64,000 nucleotides of DNA from Lingula anatina (GCF_001039355.2 NW_019775379.1:47198-111197), one strand, 5' to 3'. Positions 21,701 through 34,624 are shown, counted from the stretch's first letter. Made by a program: numbers and translations. Notes: generated by a model from the letters alone, not told the origin.

Positions 21701-24700
21701 TAATGTTACTCACCATGGTTAAAAACAAGAAATATGCCTTTTTAAGGGAACTGAACAACTGTTGCTATGATGATAAGGGTTGATGGTGTGCTGTCACGTG
21801 GAGATAACTCTCGTTTGGCACTGCATGCAGCGTTTTGGTCGTGAGCTATATATAAGTGGTTAAATAGGACGGTCTGTGGTCACTGCAATATCTACACTTG
21901 ACCATCAGCTCTGTCCTACCACAGATACTGAATTGTTATTTGCATTTCCTTTAATCTGACAGCAAATTATTTTAGAGTAAAGAACGGCTAACCGCCTCTT
22001 TTGATTTAAGCAACAACACGACAATGGCATGTAGTTTAAGTTGTTATTCTTAAACCATCATCATTACTCTTTCATATCATCAAATAGTTCCTTGTCAGGT
22101 GACAAAATGCTTTCATGCCATTTTGAGGGGATGCATTCTAAAAACAATACGGTGTCATGTAGTCTATAAAAATAGAGCAAATAAAAGATGTCGTGTAGTG
22201 ATCAAGAAATATTCTTACTGCCTCTGACAGTATTGAGGTTAATGGAAGATGTTAACTCACTCCAAAATTTCCCTTTTATGACCGTTTACATTTTGATTGC
22301 ACAGCCAGCTAAATGTAGTAGCTTGTTGTAAAAAGGTTGTGGTAACGCACATGCACTAACGTCAACGAGACGAGATTTTCCCTCTCACCTCCCCCTCTCT
22401 CTCTCTCTCTCTTACATTTCACTACCAGTTTAGTTTTCGCACTCCTGATGAGTGCTAGTGTATTTGGAATCATATCACAAATGATAACCATGAATCACTC
22501 ACCGTGCCCTGATGATATTGAACGATGATAACAAACCTACACAGAAGACACCACAAGGATATTTGGCGTCCATGCTTCGTACAGTCGAAAACTTGCCTGC
22601 TGGTACAGACCCAAAAATCTGTTGGCCAGCTACATGCTCTTCTACACATACATGAACGGTAGTTCTCAGTAGTGTTACTACAGAAAGGACAGCAATAACT
22701 ATCCCTGTAATACTCCAGTCACAGTAATAAACTGACTAGTATTAAATAAATCCAATATAGACACTTAAAGAAAAGGTCAAAATCAAAGTTAACACATCTA
22801 CCCATCAATTGTTCTAAATAATCAACCGTACCAAATTGTGAGATCACCTTTGACATGAAATCATAAAACGATACTGCTGATAGGAGGGGGCTTGAACACA
22901 TAGATAACGTATCACAATGAGTTTATCATTTGGGTTGAAGTGGAGTTCTAAAATCATAGAGCAAGAGTCTCCTTACCTCTTGTCGCAATTCACGTCCCTT
23001 CCTTCAAGTAACTTTCAATTTATATGATTGTTATTGATAACACGATGTGACTTGATCTGCACTGTAAATGGCGTTTAAAAATTCACATATTTACCTACTT
23101 TTTCATCTCATGTGAATACCATGTGAAGTGAACATGAATGTGAGTCACTTCATTTACAATTTTATGTGCTGTGACAGATAGTTTGTATCCCCTCAAGTCA
23201 AAAATCTAAAATCAAAAACGAAACAGCATTTATATGGTTGCTTTTAGGCATATCACGTGGCGAATATCTTTTAAGTCCAAGAAGTTTTAAATTCAAATTG
23301 GCATAACTCGATAGCACACACTGCATTTCTATATTTCATGAGTTCAGATTATCGATGTTAATAACCCCAGAAATTAAATCAATTAAATCCCAGACCGTTG
23401 TTTATGAGAACAAATAACTTTTCGCTAAAGCGTAAAATCTCAAAGCAATATTTACAAGAATAAAATCCTGCCCTCCTTCCTTCGATTTTTCTTTACCCTC
23501 GGTCAACTATGAGATTGTTTTCATAATTTTTACTTACCTCCTCCACAATATACAGTGTTTATCTTCTTATTTATTCATTTATTTTTTTTAATATTCTGTC
23601 TCTCTCTGTCTGTCTCTGGCGCCTAATTGTCACTGGGGGGATGGGTAGTTGATTAATATACCTTAAATATATACCTTAAGTCACTAATGCCTCAGCCCAA
23701 GGCTGCGGTTACTCAGACGTCACTCAGAGGGTTCTCTGAGAATGTCATTCTAATGATAAAAGCTTAATTACATAACTTTTAAGGGTAAACTTACATTATT
23801 TCTTCTGGACATATACCCTGACACTCTGTTTGTTTCACTTGAGCAATAAAGCTTAGCTGAGAAATGGTTGAATCATTTTGTTTGTCGCTACTAACAGCGT
23901 ATTCCGGAAGGGAGTCTATTGAATGACACACCGTGACCTGTCATTTTGACCGAATGCTACAGTTAAACTCAGATACAACATAGATTATACGGGCGCACCT
24001 CTACTGCGGGTTCTTATTGTTAGCAAAGCCCAAATGCTTTTTTCCTTAAACCGCAAACATCCTAGTTCCTAATTTCCTCATTCAAAAGGATTAGGATACA
24101 TAGTGTAGGGCGGTGAAATACTGCAAAAAAAATTTTAAATGCACGCACGACATCGACGGCCAGTTATTCGAGTGGTAAAGCTGATTTGTAGGTCAAGCAT
24201 ATTCCACCTTAACTATTTTTTACCTACTCTGTTGAACACGAAGATTCATCTGATGTCTATCAATGAAATCGGGTTGGTTTAATCATAGTGACGTGCATGT
24301 TAGTTACAAATTGTGTGGTTTGGTGGAGAGACCGACACGCCTTGGAGAACAAGCATTAAAGCAACAGTAAAGTCATTATAAAGTCATTGTTTTGAAAAAT
24401 AAATAAATTCATAGAATAACAGGCATTCAATGCATGGTATTGTATTGATTTTCAAAATGTATTTACTGATGCTAAAATAAGACAGAAAAACTGTGGTAAA
24501 CAGACTTATCTCGGCCATAATTGTATAAATGCTTTGAATTGCATTACTGCAGTAACTTACACCGTTTATATGATAAATAATGCATGGACATTTACAATAT
24601 GCTGTAATAATTTGAATTGCGATTATCGGAGACATTGATTTTGGCCTTTCGCTAGAGGTGTGCATCTAACTTACAGACATAAGTTGAAATACAGCTATCG

Positions 24701-24720
24701 GTTCCTTTGTTTGGTTTATC
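18749..24720. other. Intergenic, no supported gene
   Basis: About 6 kb with only low-complexity patches: C run at 19171-19187, poly-A at 20920-20935, and a CT-rich tract near 22380-22412. A TATATATAAG box near 21846 is followed by no recognisable gene. Open frames here are short and lack motifs. Confidence 0.5.
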
Positions 24721-25038
24721 ACATACTGTAACAATATACCAACCTATGCCGTATGTGTCACAGTCACAACCCTACGTTGAGTGTGTCACATGCTGTAACA
24801 GTTACCACCCTATGTTGAGTGTGTCTCATGCTGTAACAGTTACCACCCTATGTTGAGTGTGTTACATATTGTAACAGTTACCACCCTATGTTGAGTGTGT
24901 CACATATTGTAACAGTTACCACCCTATGTTGAGTGTGTCACATATTGTAACAGTTACCACCCTATGTTGAGTGTGTCACATATTGTAACAGTTACCACCC
25001 TATGTTGAGTGTGTCACATATTGTAAAAGTTACCACCG
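24721..25038. repeat. 38-bp minisatellite, about 7.5 copies
   Basis: The unit is CCACCCTATGTTGAGTGTGT followed by CACATATTGTAACAGTTA. Early units (from about 24765) differ at a few positions (CATGCTG for CATATTG). The later four are nearly identical, so the array was recently expanded at its right end. Units are contiguous with no spacers, so it is not CRISPR-like. Confidence 0.9.
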
Positions 25039-26944
25039 TGACTGACCGGAGGTAAAAGTAGTTTGTATGCAACAGCCAAATCGTCCACGATGATATGAAA
25101 TAGCAGGGGATATACTTAACCTTGTAGACCGAACTTTGAGAACTTATGTATGAATACCAAACTGCGTTTTTTCAAAATATCAAGAACTTAAGAAACCCCT
25201 AGGTTGCAAACTGAAGAACCAATCTTTAACACAGAATGGTTCAACTTGAGGATGTAAATTGTTTTATGGCTTTGAAGTAAACTTTTGTTAAAAACTGACA
25301 TAACTACTCAGAGGTCGCCATTTTTCAAGCCATACAAAATTTCAGATCTCAACGCTAGCCATTGGAATTACATAATATTTACGTACATGTATGTTGTACT
25401 TTTGGATATTATGACCAGCCAAGAACAGCGGGTTCTTCAACTCATCGACCTTTCAGCTGTCACATGCGCATCCTTTATGTTGTGGATGTGAACCATGCCA
25501 AAATCACCTTTAATACAACGTGAAAGTCTGATGTAACAAACAGATATTTGTGTCCTTTCCTACTACTGCTGACAGTATTACGAAATCATCTCTTTGATTC
25601 CGTTATAATGGGGCCATTAGCCCGTTTGTGAATTTACATACTAAACATTGCTTCATGTACTTATAGTTGCTATTTGAAAGGAGATGAAGAAATTACCGAT
25701 TCAATTATTGGTTGGTGTTGGTGGCGATACCAGGAGTCACCCTGTGTTGCTCGAGCTCGGGGGGATTCAGGGGTTTGAAAGAACCCCCCTTTTGCCAAGA
25801 AATGTCCTCTCTAAGAAAAATTTTATCTAGGTACACGGTTCATGATAAAAGGTCCATTTTTTTTTCAGAAAAAGAACCCACCCCCCTTTTAAAACTGCTG
25901 GCTAGGGGCCTGTATGTGAGTGTGGAGCACTGGAAGCCCATCTCTCCATCATCAACATGGCATAGCCGTTAAATGTAAGATCTCCGTTCCTTACGTGGTT
26001 AAGTTGGCCTGAGCTTGTAGTGGACTCCGAAACATAGGGTGAGTTGGAGTGGTATGCACACGTAATGTAAGGCCTGACGCAACAATTGATTCATAGATAC
26101 AAAGTGAAAATCAAGCTGCATAAAAGCAAACTGATGATAAACTGATGATGGCATTCATTTGTAAAGAAGGTTCATCATAAAATGGGTCGACCGATTTGAT
26201 CCAGATAACGTTTGATAACAAGTGAAAATGAAGTCGCATGAAAACAGTTCTCACGACCACAGACAGGTAAATACATCGAGTGATAACATCCAGACACCTA
26301 GAGGGGACTTTTCAGTGAAAAAATAAACAACCAACCTCTCTCCCCTCCCACCTCTCTCTCTATGTATACATTAAACTTTGTCCACGCCTTCTATTTCACA
26401 AACATTATTATGGCTGAAAACATTTCAAAATACTTTTCACTTACCAGCACTTGCCCAAAGTACGTTTATATCTCTATCGTTGTAAATAACCGTAGGGATC
26501 CGTGTACTTGCTTGTCTAAAATACCCCAAAGTCGCTGTTATTTGCCCGCAGCACGCAAGTTAAGTACCGTAGTGTGCGAGTGCGAAAATGAAATGAAAGT
26601 TCAGTGAACAAGATGAAGTATGTGGTCTTATCACTCTGAGCAATCGGCCACTTGAGTCACCTGTACAGGCACGCTCCCCTGGTCACCTCAAGCGTGAAGG
26701 CCCAACAAACAACTTATGATATATTGTATACAAGGCGGAATTTAGACCGACTTCATGTTAAACTGTTTAACAGTTACTGTCATATACATGATGCGTACAG
26801 GATCCCTTTAAGGAGCTCTTTCAGGGTTTGTCAGGGCATAGCTTTGACTCTCTAATTTAAGGAAGCGGCTTCAAGTGTCATAGTATATTCTGTTTACATC
26901 ATATCGAACTGATGGGGATTTTCAATCAATTACGAGCCGCTTTG
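25039..26944. other. Intergenic, no supported gene
   Basis: A G/C-run patch at about 25755-25800 and 25868-25890 (GGGGGGATTCAGGGG and CACCCCCCTTTT) resembles the edge sequence at 1-60. Otherwise AT-rich, with no gene recognised. Confidence 0.45.
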
Positions 26945-29427
26945 AAAGACAAGTATTATTATCAATCTAAACCACACTTCTTTATTAAGAAAACAGCAAT
27001 GAATAACTAATACCATACGTAACTTTGTATGCACTTCATTTCTCCCCGACACAATGTCCCGGTCACCGCTAGGAAAGGTAAAATACTTTTTTATATTAAA
27101 ATATACACTCTTTATCTTGTACCCACACTCTTGTGATAAGTATGGCGTGGGTCGTACTCTTCATGACCAGACAGTCGTTTGTATTGTAATTTTCTCTGAG
27201 TCCTGTAACAGAAACATTGCATTGATGAAAGAAAAGCTTATTTAATAATAAAGATATATATTGCCCATTTTGCGTCACGGGATTTGAATAATGATATAAA
27301 CCCCGAAAAAGTATGTTTTTTAAAAGAAAAAAGCTGTTGACCATGAGTGTGCAGGAACGGTCGTGGCAAAGAGTACTGTACTTGTTTTACTTAATTTTAA
27401 AACTCCGCTTTGCTTCGTTCGACTTGAAGTTTTAAATTGTGTCATTACATTTTACGATCAAGATAAAAATCATAAATAAGACATGAAGTTGACATATAAT
27501 TGGGCTCCACTTTTCTCACGGCGGTCATCACGGCGACAGAGATGTATTTACTGTATTTGCTCGTGGGTTAGGGCATATCAGGATATATGATTTAAAACTT
27601 GACACCGAAGAGTGTCACGGCGAACGTTCTTGGTACGTTCAAGAAATCACTATGTTGCTTGTCATGTGACTAATATTTCATAATTCTTTTTTCATCAAAA
27701 AGATGCAAATAATATAAAATAAAGAAGCAAATGTTGACCTAGGTTAGGTATTCGGTGAACACATTCAGACAGAAAAAAGCCAAAAGCCAAGAAAGCTCAG
27801 TGGAATTATTTTCAGCATTGTTAAAAAAGCATTAGTTGAATAGTTCCGTAATTAATATCTTTGAGATTGTTCATTTCCTGGACCCGAGGCAACAGAGGCA
27901 ACATTGCGGTAGGTGTGAATGCAGTGCACTGTCAGCTGCTACAGCAATCATGTAGTGCGTTCTCTTTCAAACTGCCAGAAAGTTATTTTCAAAATAAATA
28001 GATAATAAATATACAAATGAATCAAGAGAAAGGAAAGGTACTGGCTTAATGGCTTAAACAGAGGGAAGAATATGAGGTACGGTAGCAAGAGTCGACGGAA
28101 AGCTGGAAGTCTATCAAGTATAACAATATCTGTTACTTTAAAACAGATATTCCGTATTTGTCTTTCGCTGTTTTTCGTCAAATAGCAATGATATTCAAAA
28201 GTTTCTGAATAATGCGTCACGGTTCTGGACAGGTGTGTCAGCACTGCAGTTAACTCAATATCATTCTGAAAGACAAATAGGATTGGTAATTTTACTTAGT
28301 AATTACACTGAATTTTTTGCAAACCTTGTAACACTGACGCACCTGTCCAGAGACCTGAGACATTACGGTCTTGACATAGATGAGGTCGCGATGAAGATGT
28401 TTTATTTTATTCGATATTCATCTTTTCTTTATAATTGATTTTTTGATAAGTTGTCACAATATTTGGATACCAAGATCAAAATGCCTCACGAATATCAGAT
28501 CACAACGATGGTCTGAGATATCTCGTGGATATCTCTGGTGGAATTATTCACAGTATTTTGCCAGAAAGGGTATATAACTACATGGTTTTAAAGTAAGTGA
28601 ACAGTATTATGGTGGATTTTCTCGGTGCGTTAAAAAAAAAACAGTGTGTCTTGGAATGATTTGGAACAAAAACTACGTTATTTATTTTAGATCAAAGATC
28701 TGATCAAAATAATGCAAAATAAAAAAATATGCAAAATAAAAAAGACCACGACTTCGGAGAGAAAAACAGGTTAAAAGACAAAAAGAAATCTCATTAGACA
28801 TCTCTTTAAACCACTTTATTTGTTTAATAATTATCTTTAGGCAATTCTTATTTCCTCAACCCAGTTTAGAAGAATGACATAGCAACAAGTATAATGTATG
28901 CATTCAAACAACCACAAAAGCTATTTTCGAAGTAAATAGTCAAATTAATATACAAGTAAAATGAAATTAATCAAAGGTCCGTTCTTATAGAACCGGGTTT
29001 GTTATGGCGCGATAATTAAGATATTTGTGGAAAAGCTGCGAGCCTATCATAGCGATGCCTATTATTTTAAATACGTTCTTCCGTAATAACCTGTAATTAC
29101 ATAACGTTGTTTTCATCAGATAAAAAATAATGTTCAAAAGCTTCTGCTTAATGTCTCACGTTACGGTTTCTAGACAAGTATTCAGTATTACGGTGGGGCA
29201 CTCAGGATTTTTTTAGCCTCGCAACCTTGTATCAAAACCCTTGGGAGATGAGAAAAACAAAGCTCTCCATTTACAAACCACACACAAAAGGACGAAATTA
29301 ATTATTTTCATTGGCAGCCCTTGTATGTTGGATCTAAAACATTCTCGGGCTTGCAATTTTATAAATTAATTTATAAACTATTACGTGTCATGCCATTTTT
29401 CTGCAATTTGAGATATTACCTATATTG

Positions 29428-29721
29428 AGAGGTCAGGCGTTCTTCACTCTTTAAAACAGGTTAGGGGTGGACCTTAATATGAACTGGTCATCTCTTTGGG
29501 CTGTAGTGACATGTGAACATGTAAGCGGCTGATCATACAGTGGGTATAAGTAGTCACCCAGTGCCCCCCCCCCCAAAAAAAAAAAAAAAAAAATGAAATA
29601 AAATAAAACCTAAAAACACTGATTTACAATATAAATGTAAATGAGTTGGTTTCCATTATAAAAGAGTTACCAAGAAACGTGTCTTTTGAAAAAAAGCAAT
29701 TTTAAAAACATGAGATTGCTC
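29428..29721 (+). promoter_or_regulatory. Proximal promoter module of gene 1
   Basis: Starts GAGGTCAGGCGTTCTTCACT, passes ACTGGTCATCTCTTTGGGC and GTGGGTATAAGTAG, a C/A homopolymer tract (29563-29593), then AATGAGTTGGTTTCCATTAT. The same series precedes gene 2 (36654 onward) and, in three tandem versions, gene 3. Conservation in order and spacing suggests a cis-regulatory unit. Confidence 0.5.
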
Positions 29722-29729
29722 TATAAAAG
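29722..29729 (+). promoter_or_regulatory. TATA box of gene 1
   Basis: CTATAAAAGGGATTC lies 52 bp before the ATG. Genes 2 and 3 have the same box at 52 and 58 bp, which supports a focused TATA-type core promoter. Confidence 0.75.
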
Positions 29730-29773
29730 GGATTCTTTGTGCAACCTTACAGTGTCAGTTCTCCAGACATCAG

Positions 29774-31144
29774 ATGACAATGTCTTTTTCGAGTCTAATT
29801 GTAGCCTCGCTCTTGATTCATTTGTTTGTGGAAAATCATGCAAGGGACAGCCAGGGTAAGTCTCACACTCCCTCTCTCTCTCATATTGTCATTATCATTA
29901 AACTGACTAATTCGTTTAAGCTAAACAGATAGTATATGGATTTTTTTGCAGCAAAAAATTACAATTATCAAATTTTCCTGGGTCTTGAACAATTTCCGTA
30001 CTAACTGTCTGTCGCTCACACTGAGACTCAGAGTCAATGCAGCCCATCTTGTTGATCTTTGAATTTTTACCTCATTTGCTTGCCTATGCAACTGAGGCCA
30101 TAAGGCGTTTAAACTTTTTTTTTGGTGGAAAAAATTAATGCCCAGATGTTAGATACCAAACAACGGTAAGTGGCAACTTTATCTGTTCATATTCCTGGGT
30201 AACACATTAACAATTCAGTTTAATGGTGAAACAATGACTGTTAAAAGCATCTCTGTAAACTCGTCCGCTGCACTGATTGAACCAATTCACCCCTCTCTCC
30301 TCTTCACCTCCTCCCCTCCCCCCCCCCTGCGCCTCAGACACCTCCACTGCACCTTTGAATTCCTGATGATTACATAGGCCTAAGGTTTATGTTGACGTGT
30401 AGCAAACGTGGCTGTTTATTAACTTTTTTTATTCATTCTGCAGGGACATATGCCTCATGCAAGGCTATCCTAAACGCTAACCCAAACGCTGCAGGCGGGG
30501 AATACACCATCAACACCAACACAGGCGACCAACGTGTATACTGTGAGATGGGAATCAACGGGGGAGGGTATACTTTTCTTCCACGACAGGCGATCGTGAC
30601 GGGTACTAATCTAAACCTGGCCAGCATTTTCACTGATAAATCCCACGTGTTGCTTCGTATTTCTTACGACAGTGGTAGGCAGCCGTTCACCGTCCTGCGA
30701 CAGCTGCATAGATACGCCTCCACCCCCCTTTCAGTTCAGGTAAACTCCCAATTCGGATACAAGAATCCTGCGAATAGGGCCATGGGACCGCACTTATTTC
30801 TGGGATTCTTGCCAAGAAATATTGCTAGCAACCCCAGCTATAAATACCAGGGTATCCAAAGCAACGGCAAAGATATCACGTTCAATAATTGCGACAGAAA
30901 CCCGAACAGTTATTTTGCATTCTTTCCAAATCATCGTGAAGTGCCACCAAGTTCCTATGGAGGTTCTGGCATTGGAGCCAATTTCTATGACGCATGGTTC
31001 AAGTCCGCAAAGCCAGTGCCATCTGGACGCACGATGCCTAACGAGTTTTTCTTCTTCACCGAACTCCACTTTGGAGGGTGTGGTGCCTATACCAGTAGCG
31101 ATAAGTGGACGCGTGCAACGGGGGTGGCCATAGGGTTCCGCTAG
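29774..31144 (+). CDS. Secreted fibrinogen-like-N-domain protein, gene 1
   Basis: Two exons, 29774-29855 and 30444-31144 (phase 1, CAGG|GTAAGT and TTCTGCAG|GG), giving 260 residues. Exon 1 is a signal peptide (MTMSFSSLIVASLLIHLFVE). A second in-frame ATG at 29780 is an alternative start. The mature part opens with SCKAILNANPNAAGGEYTI, then YCEMGINGGGYTF, the Cys33-Cys61 layout of the first subdomain of fibrinogen-like domains. The rest does not follow the classic fibrinogen pattern: it has PPSSYGGSGIGANFYDAW and FFFFTELHFGGCGAY, with Cys177 and Cys240 likely paired. No transmembrane segment. The role is unknown; a secreted lectin or defence-type protein is a guess from the fold start and the tandem amplification. 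About 94% identical to gene 2 in exon 2. Confidence 0.88.
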
Positions 31145-31974
31145 TTCTGATCCGCTAGTTCTGATGCAAACAAGCAGAAAGAAAAACAAAAGTTAGAGAT
31201 GCAAGTTATTATAAATCTAAACTACACTTCTTTATTAAGACAGCAGCAATGAATAACTAATATGATACATAACTTTGTATGCACTTCAGTCCCCCCCCCC
31301 CTCCCCGACACAATGTCCCGGTCACCGCTAGGAAAGGTAAAATACTTTTTTTAAAATTAAAATATACACTGTGTATCTTGTACCCACACTCTGGTGACAG
31401 GTATGGCGTGGATCGTACTCTTCGTGACCAGACAGTCGTGTAAGTCCTGTCCTGTAACAGAAACATTGCTTTCATGAAAGAAAAGCTTATTTAATAATAA
31501 GGTTATATGTTGCCCATTTTGAGTCACGGGATTAAATAATGATATAAACGACGAAAGAGTACAATGTATGTTTTGTACAAATAAAAAGGCGCTTGAGCCA
31601 TGAGTGTGTAATATAGGAACGGTCTTGGCAAAGAGTAGCTGTTTTATTTTATTTTTAAAACCCCACTTTACATCGATCGATTTGATGTTTTAAATTGTGC
31701 CATTATATTTTACAATCAAGATAAAAATAATAAATAAGCCATGAAGATGACATATAATTGCGCTCCAATTTTCTTACGGCGGTCTGATTACGGCGACGGA
31801 GATAGATTTATTCACTGTATTGCTTGCGGGATACGGCATATCAGAACATATTTAAAACTTGGCACGGAAGAGTGTCACGGCGAACGTTCTTGGTGCGTTC
31901 AAGAAATCACTGTGTTGCTTGTCATGTGACTAATATATCATAATTCTTTTTTCATCAAAACGATGTAATCAATA

Positions 31975-32449
31975 TANGCCAAAATGTGAAACAGTTTTTC
32001 ACTTATCGTGTTATCGGTGTTGGAAAAATGCTGAAAAAAGTGAAAAACAGCATAACTTCCATAAAAATGACCCGATCATGCTGATTTTCGAACTTGACCT
32101 GCGTATTATGAATATTCAGCAGTTCTGTAAGTTTCAAGCCCAAAAGTAAAATGGTTTTCCACTTATCGTGTTATCGGTGCTGCATATATGCTGAAAAAAG
32201 TGAAAAAACAGCATAACTTCCCTAAAAATGAAGCGATAATGCTGATTTTCGAACTTGACCTGCGTATTATGAATATTCAGCAGTTCTGTAAGTTTCAAGA
32301 CAAAAGCAAAAACGGTTTTCCACTTATCGTGTTATCGGTAAAAGTGCACGACGGCGACGACGGCGACGACGGCACCGACGGCGACGACGGCGACGACGAC
32401 AGACGCAGATGATGGCTATATGTACAGACACATCTGTGTCTGTACATAA
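31975..32449 (+). mobile_element. Pearl/Helitron-like tandem-core element, copy 1
   Basis: Absent from the matching place in unit 1 (about 27705), so its ends are visible. It holds two full units and a start of a third of a ~160-bp repeat (CACTTATCGTGTTATCGG at 32000, 32159, 32323). Then follows a GACGGC microsatellite (32349-32402) and a terminal palindrome TGTACAGACACA/TGTGTCTGTACA (32419-32447). The other copy is at 60157-60612, inverted. A tandem core, a microsatellite and a terminal hairpin without terminal inverted repeats fit the non-autonomous Helitron-type pearl elements known in bivalves. The class is inference. Confidence 0.7.
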
Positions 32450-32844
32450 AAAGAAGCAAACGTTGACTACGGTTAGGTATGCGGTGAACACATTCAGACA
32501 GAAAAAAAAGCCAAAAGCCAAGAAAGCTCAGTGAAATTTATTTCATCATTGTCTAAAAAAATTAGTTCCGTAATTAATATCTTTGAGAATGTTCATTTCC
32601 TGGACCCAAGGCAACAGAGGCAACATTGCGGTAGGTGTGAATGCAGTGCACTGTCAGCTGCTACATGTAGTGCGTTCTCTTTCAAACTGCCAGAAAGTTA
32701 TCTTCAAAATAAATAGATAATAAATATACAAATGAATCAAGAGAAAGGAAAGGTACTGGCTTAAACAGAGGGAAGAGGTACGGTAGCAAGAGTCGACGGA
32801 AAGCTGCAAGCCTATCAAAAATAACAATACCTATTATGTGTGTG

Positions 32845-32941
32845 ATAATACACTGTCACCCGAGCGATATATGCCATAACACCTCGAGCGTCAGCGAGAG
32901 GTGTTCATGGCATATATCGCGAGAGGGTGACAGTGTATTAT
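32845..32941. repeat. Long hairpin at the end of the composite insertion
   Basis: The arms ATAATACACTGTCACCC, GCGATATATGCCAT and ACACCTC are followed by their inverses GAGGTGT, ATGGCATATATCGC and GGGTGACAGTGTATTAT, giving arms of about 45 bp with a loop of about 10. It sits six bases inside the insertion's left end. Confidence 0.9.
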
Positions 32942-33576
32942 TTAACATACATACCTAGGGATGTTATATGACCGTGGAGATATGATGATCACTGAAGCCT
33001 GTCCATTTAGCCAAGCTTCAGTGAAGATCGAGGGCAACCTCGAGCTGCTACCCAAAAATGTCTCGCTTCACTCGACATTTCTGCCGGAAAACTCGGATTT
33101 AACCTCTATGTAGTCTAGAATTTCACGACTACATCTTGGTTAAATCAGGTCTCTTAAATGCCCATCCACCCATATAGAATTAGCAGCGCTGGAGCAATTG
33201 CTCTTATGGCTGGCAGCGCCTCTTCCAGAGTGGTGTTGCACACTGGTGTTGCCTGGTGCCCTTGAACGATGGTACCTCGAGTAGATGGGCCAGAATTGGA
33301 GAACCTCAGCGGCCGGAACCTCACGCTCGTCCAGCAGGATTATCCGACGAGGATTCGGATTTAGAGGAGGCTTACATGCACATCTAATATCAAATTGAAA
33401 TAGGAGTAATAATTCCTATTCCCCTTTCTTTTGGTTAATCAGAAAGATAAATAAATAAAAAAATTACGTCTGAAGATATCACCTGGTGTTGTGTGTGTGT
33501 TTTATTTTACATATTTTAGATTTAGTTATTTCTAGTTAGTTTTGCAGGAGCAAAATCTTCTAAGGCCCGACGGACA

Positions 33577-34389
33577 TGTAACGCAGTTGGTAGCAAGATA
33601 AGCTTTTACATAACATTTAGTAATTAAAACTTCTGTGTAATAGACCAATGCCACACCTGGCTTCCTGTGAATATATTAGTCACACCGCTGTCATCTCTAT
33701 TTTTATCTCGGATTTTCTGCAAGAGCAATTCCAAGTGATTATCCTTTAATCTCTCAAAGGTACAGAGAAATCTTAAGCTATCTTGAAAGTCGGTGTTGGA
33801 CGGTGCTACCTTAACTGAAGATGCAATTGTGACCATCGAGCCTTATGAGATTATACATTCGAAGGGCCGCACACGTATTATAGTAAGCGCCCAGTGTTAT
33901 GTTTATTAATCATCAATTACGGGTGAAAGTATTGTTTTATCAACGAGCGTAATATAGAATAGAAGTTTAAGGCCAAGTAGCCAGTATAACTAGTAACTGT
34001 TTATATAAAGAGAATTATCCTGTCACCATCAGGCACGGTAAACAGTGACCTCACCCTCAAAATTCAGTATAAAGGGCGTCCCGATTTCTACACCAGAGAA
34101 CTAACGCTAGACCGATCCCAGGGACGTCAGAGTGACCAGCAACGCCGAGAGCACGAGAGGGAGACTGAGGACTGAGGACTGAGGACGGCCGGGTCAACCA
34201 GAGCCTAGATCGAGGGAACGATTGGGTCACTGTCTTACCGTAGCGCTGTGCCTACCTGAGCTAGATGTCCCTGTATATGTAACGGGTTAAAGTAATAAAC
34301 TGTATTAATAGGGAAACCTATCCTAGACTGTTGTGTCATTCTTACGAACCTCCGCGCACACGCCAAACAACCGCACCGGCCCCGTTACA
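33577..34389 (+). mobile_element. Probable solo LTR (813 bp)
   Basis: Begins TGTAACG and ends CGTTACA, a perfect 7-bp inverted terminal repeat with TG...CA ends. In order it holds a TATA-like CAGTATAAAGGGCG (34066-34079) and an AATAAA (34294-34299), as expected of U3, R and U5. A triple GACTGAG repeat lies at about 34164-34190. No internal gag/pol is present and no second LTR, so it is a solo LTR. No clear target duplication is seen, which lowers confidence. Confidence 0.55.
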
Positions 34390-34624
34390 TACCTACATGT
34401 ACCAGTAGACAAATTTAAAATCTCACACTCTTAAAAAAATTAACATAAACTTTTCACCTTTAACAATTATTATTTATCATTTTATTACACTAAGTCATGT
34501 CATATGGGTATGGTTTGAAAACGGGAATTAGTTTACATTTAAGCCACACGTGTATACAAATTATCTGTAAACCTATAACTTTTTAACAAGGGTTGTGTTA
34601 TTTACCTTTTGTTTTTAAGCTGTT

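Larger units (their letters stand above)
26945..31205 (+). repeat. Segmental duplication, unit 1
   Basis: Sequence from CCACACTTCTTTATTAAG (about 26970) to the end of secreted gene 1 is repeated from about 31220 to 38386. Shared landmarks include AATGTCCCGGTCACCGCTAG (27053 and 31312), GAGTGTCACGGCGAACGTTC (27609 and 31869), AGAGGCAACATTGCGGTAGG (27893 and 32613) and GTCTTTCGCTGTTTTTCG (28159 and 35370). The unit carries about 2.8 kb of upstream sequence plus gene 1. The junction falls just after GAGATGCAAG in the gene 1 3' UTR. Confidence 0.85.

Noticed and set aside
21840-21960. Promoter with TATATATAAG box followed by a possible 5' UTR
   Set aside because: No open exon with signal peptide or donor follows; likely a chance AT-rich box.
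22509-22663. Open stretch of about 50 codons (PTQKTPQGYLASMLRTVENL region)
   Set aside because: No convincing acceptor or donor, no homologous motif and no neighbouring exons.
24721-25038. CRISPR-like regular array
   Set aside because: Units abut without unique spacers and the genome is eukaryotic; it is a minisatellite.
30794-31189. Open frames overlapping secreted gene 1, mirrored at genes 2 and 3
   Set aside because: Shadows of the conserved coding exon; they have no signal peptide, splice sites or motifs.
32324-32521. Arginine-rich minus-strand open frame
   Set aside because: Product of the GACGGC microsatellite in the pearl-like element.
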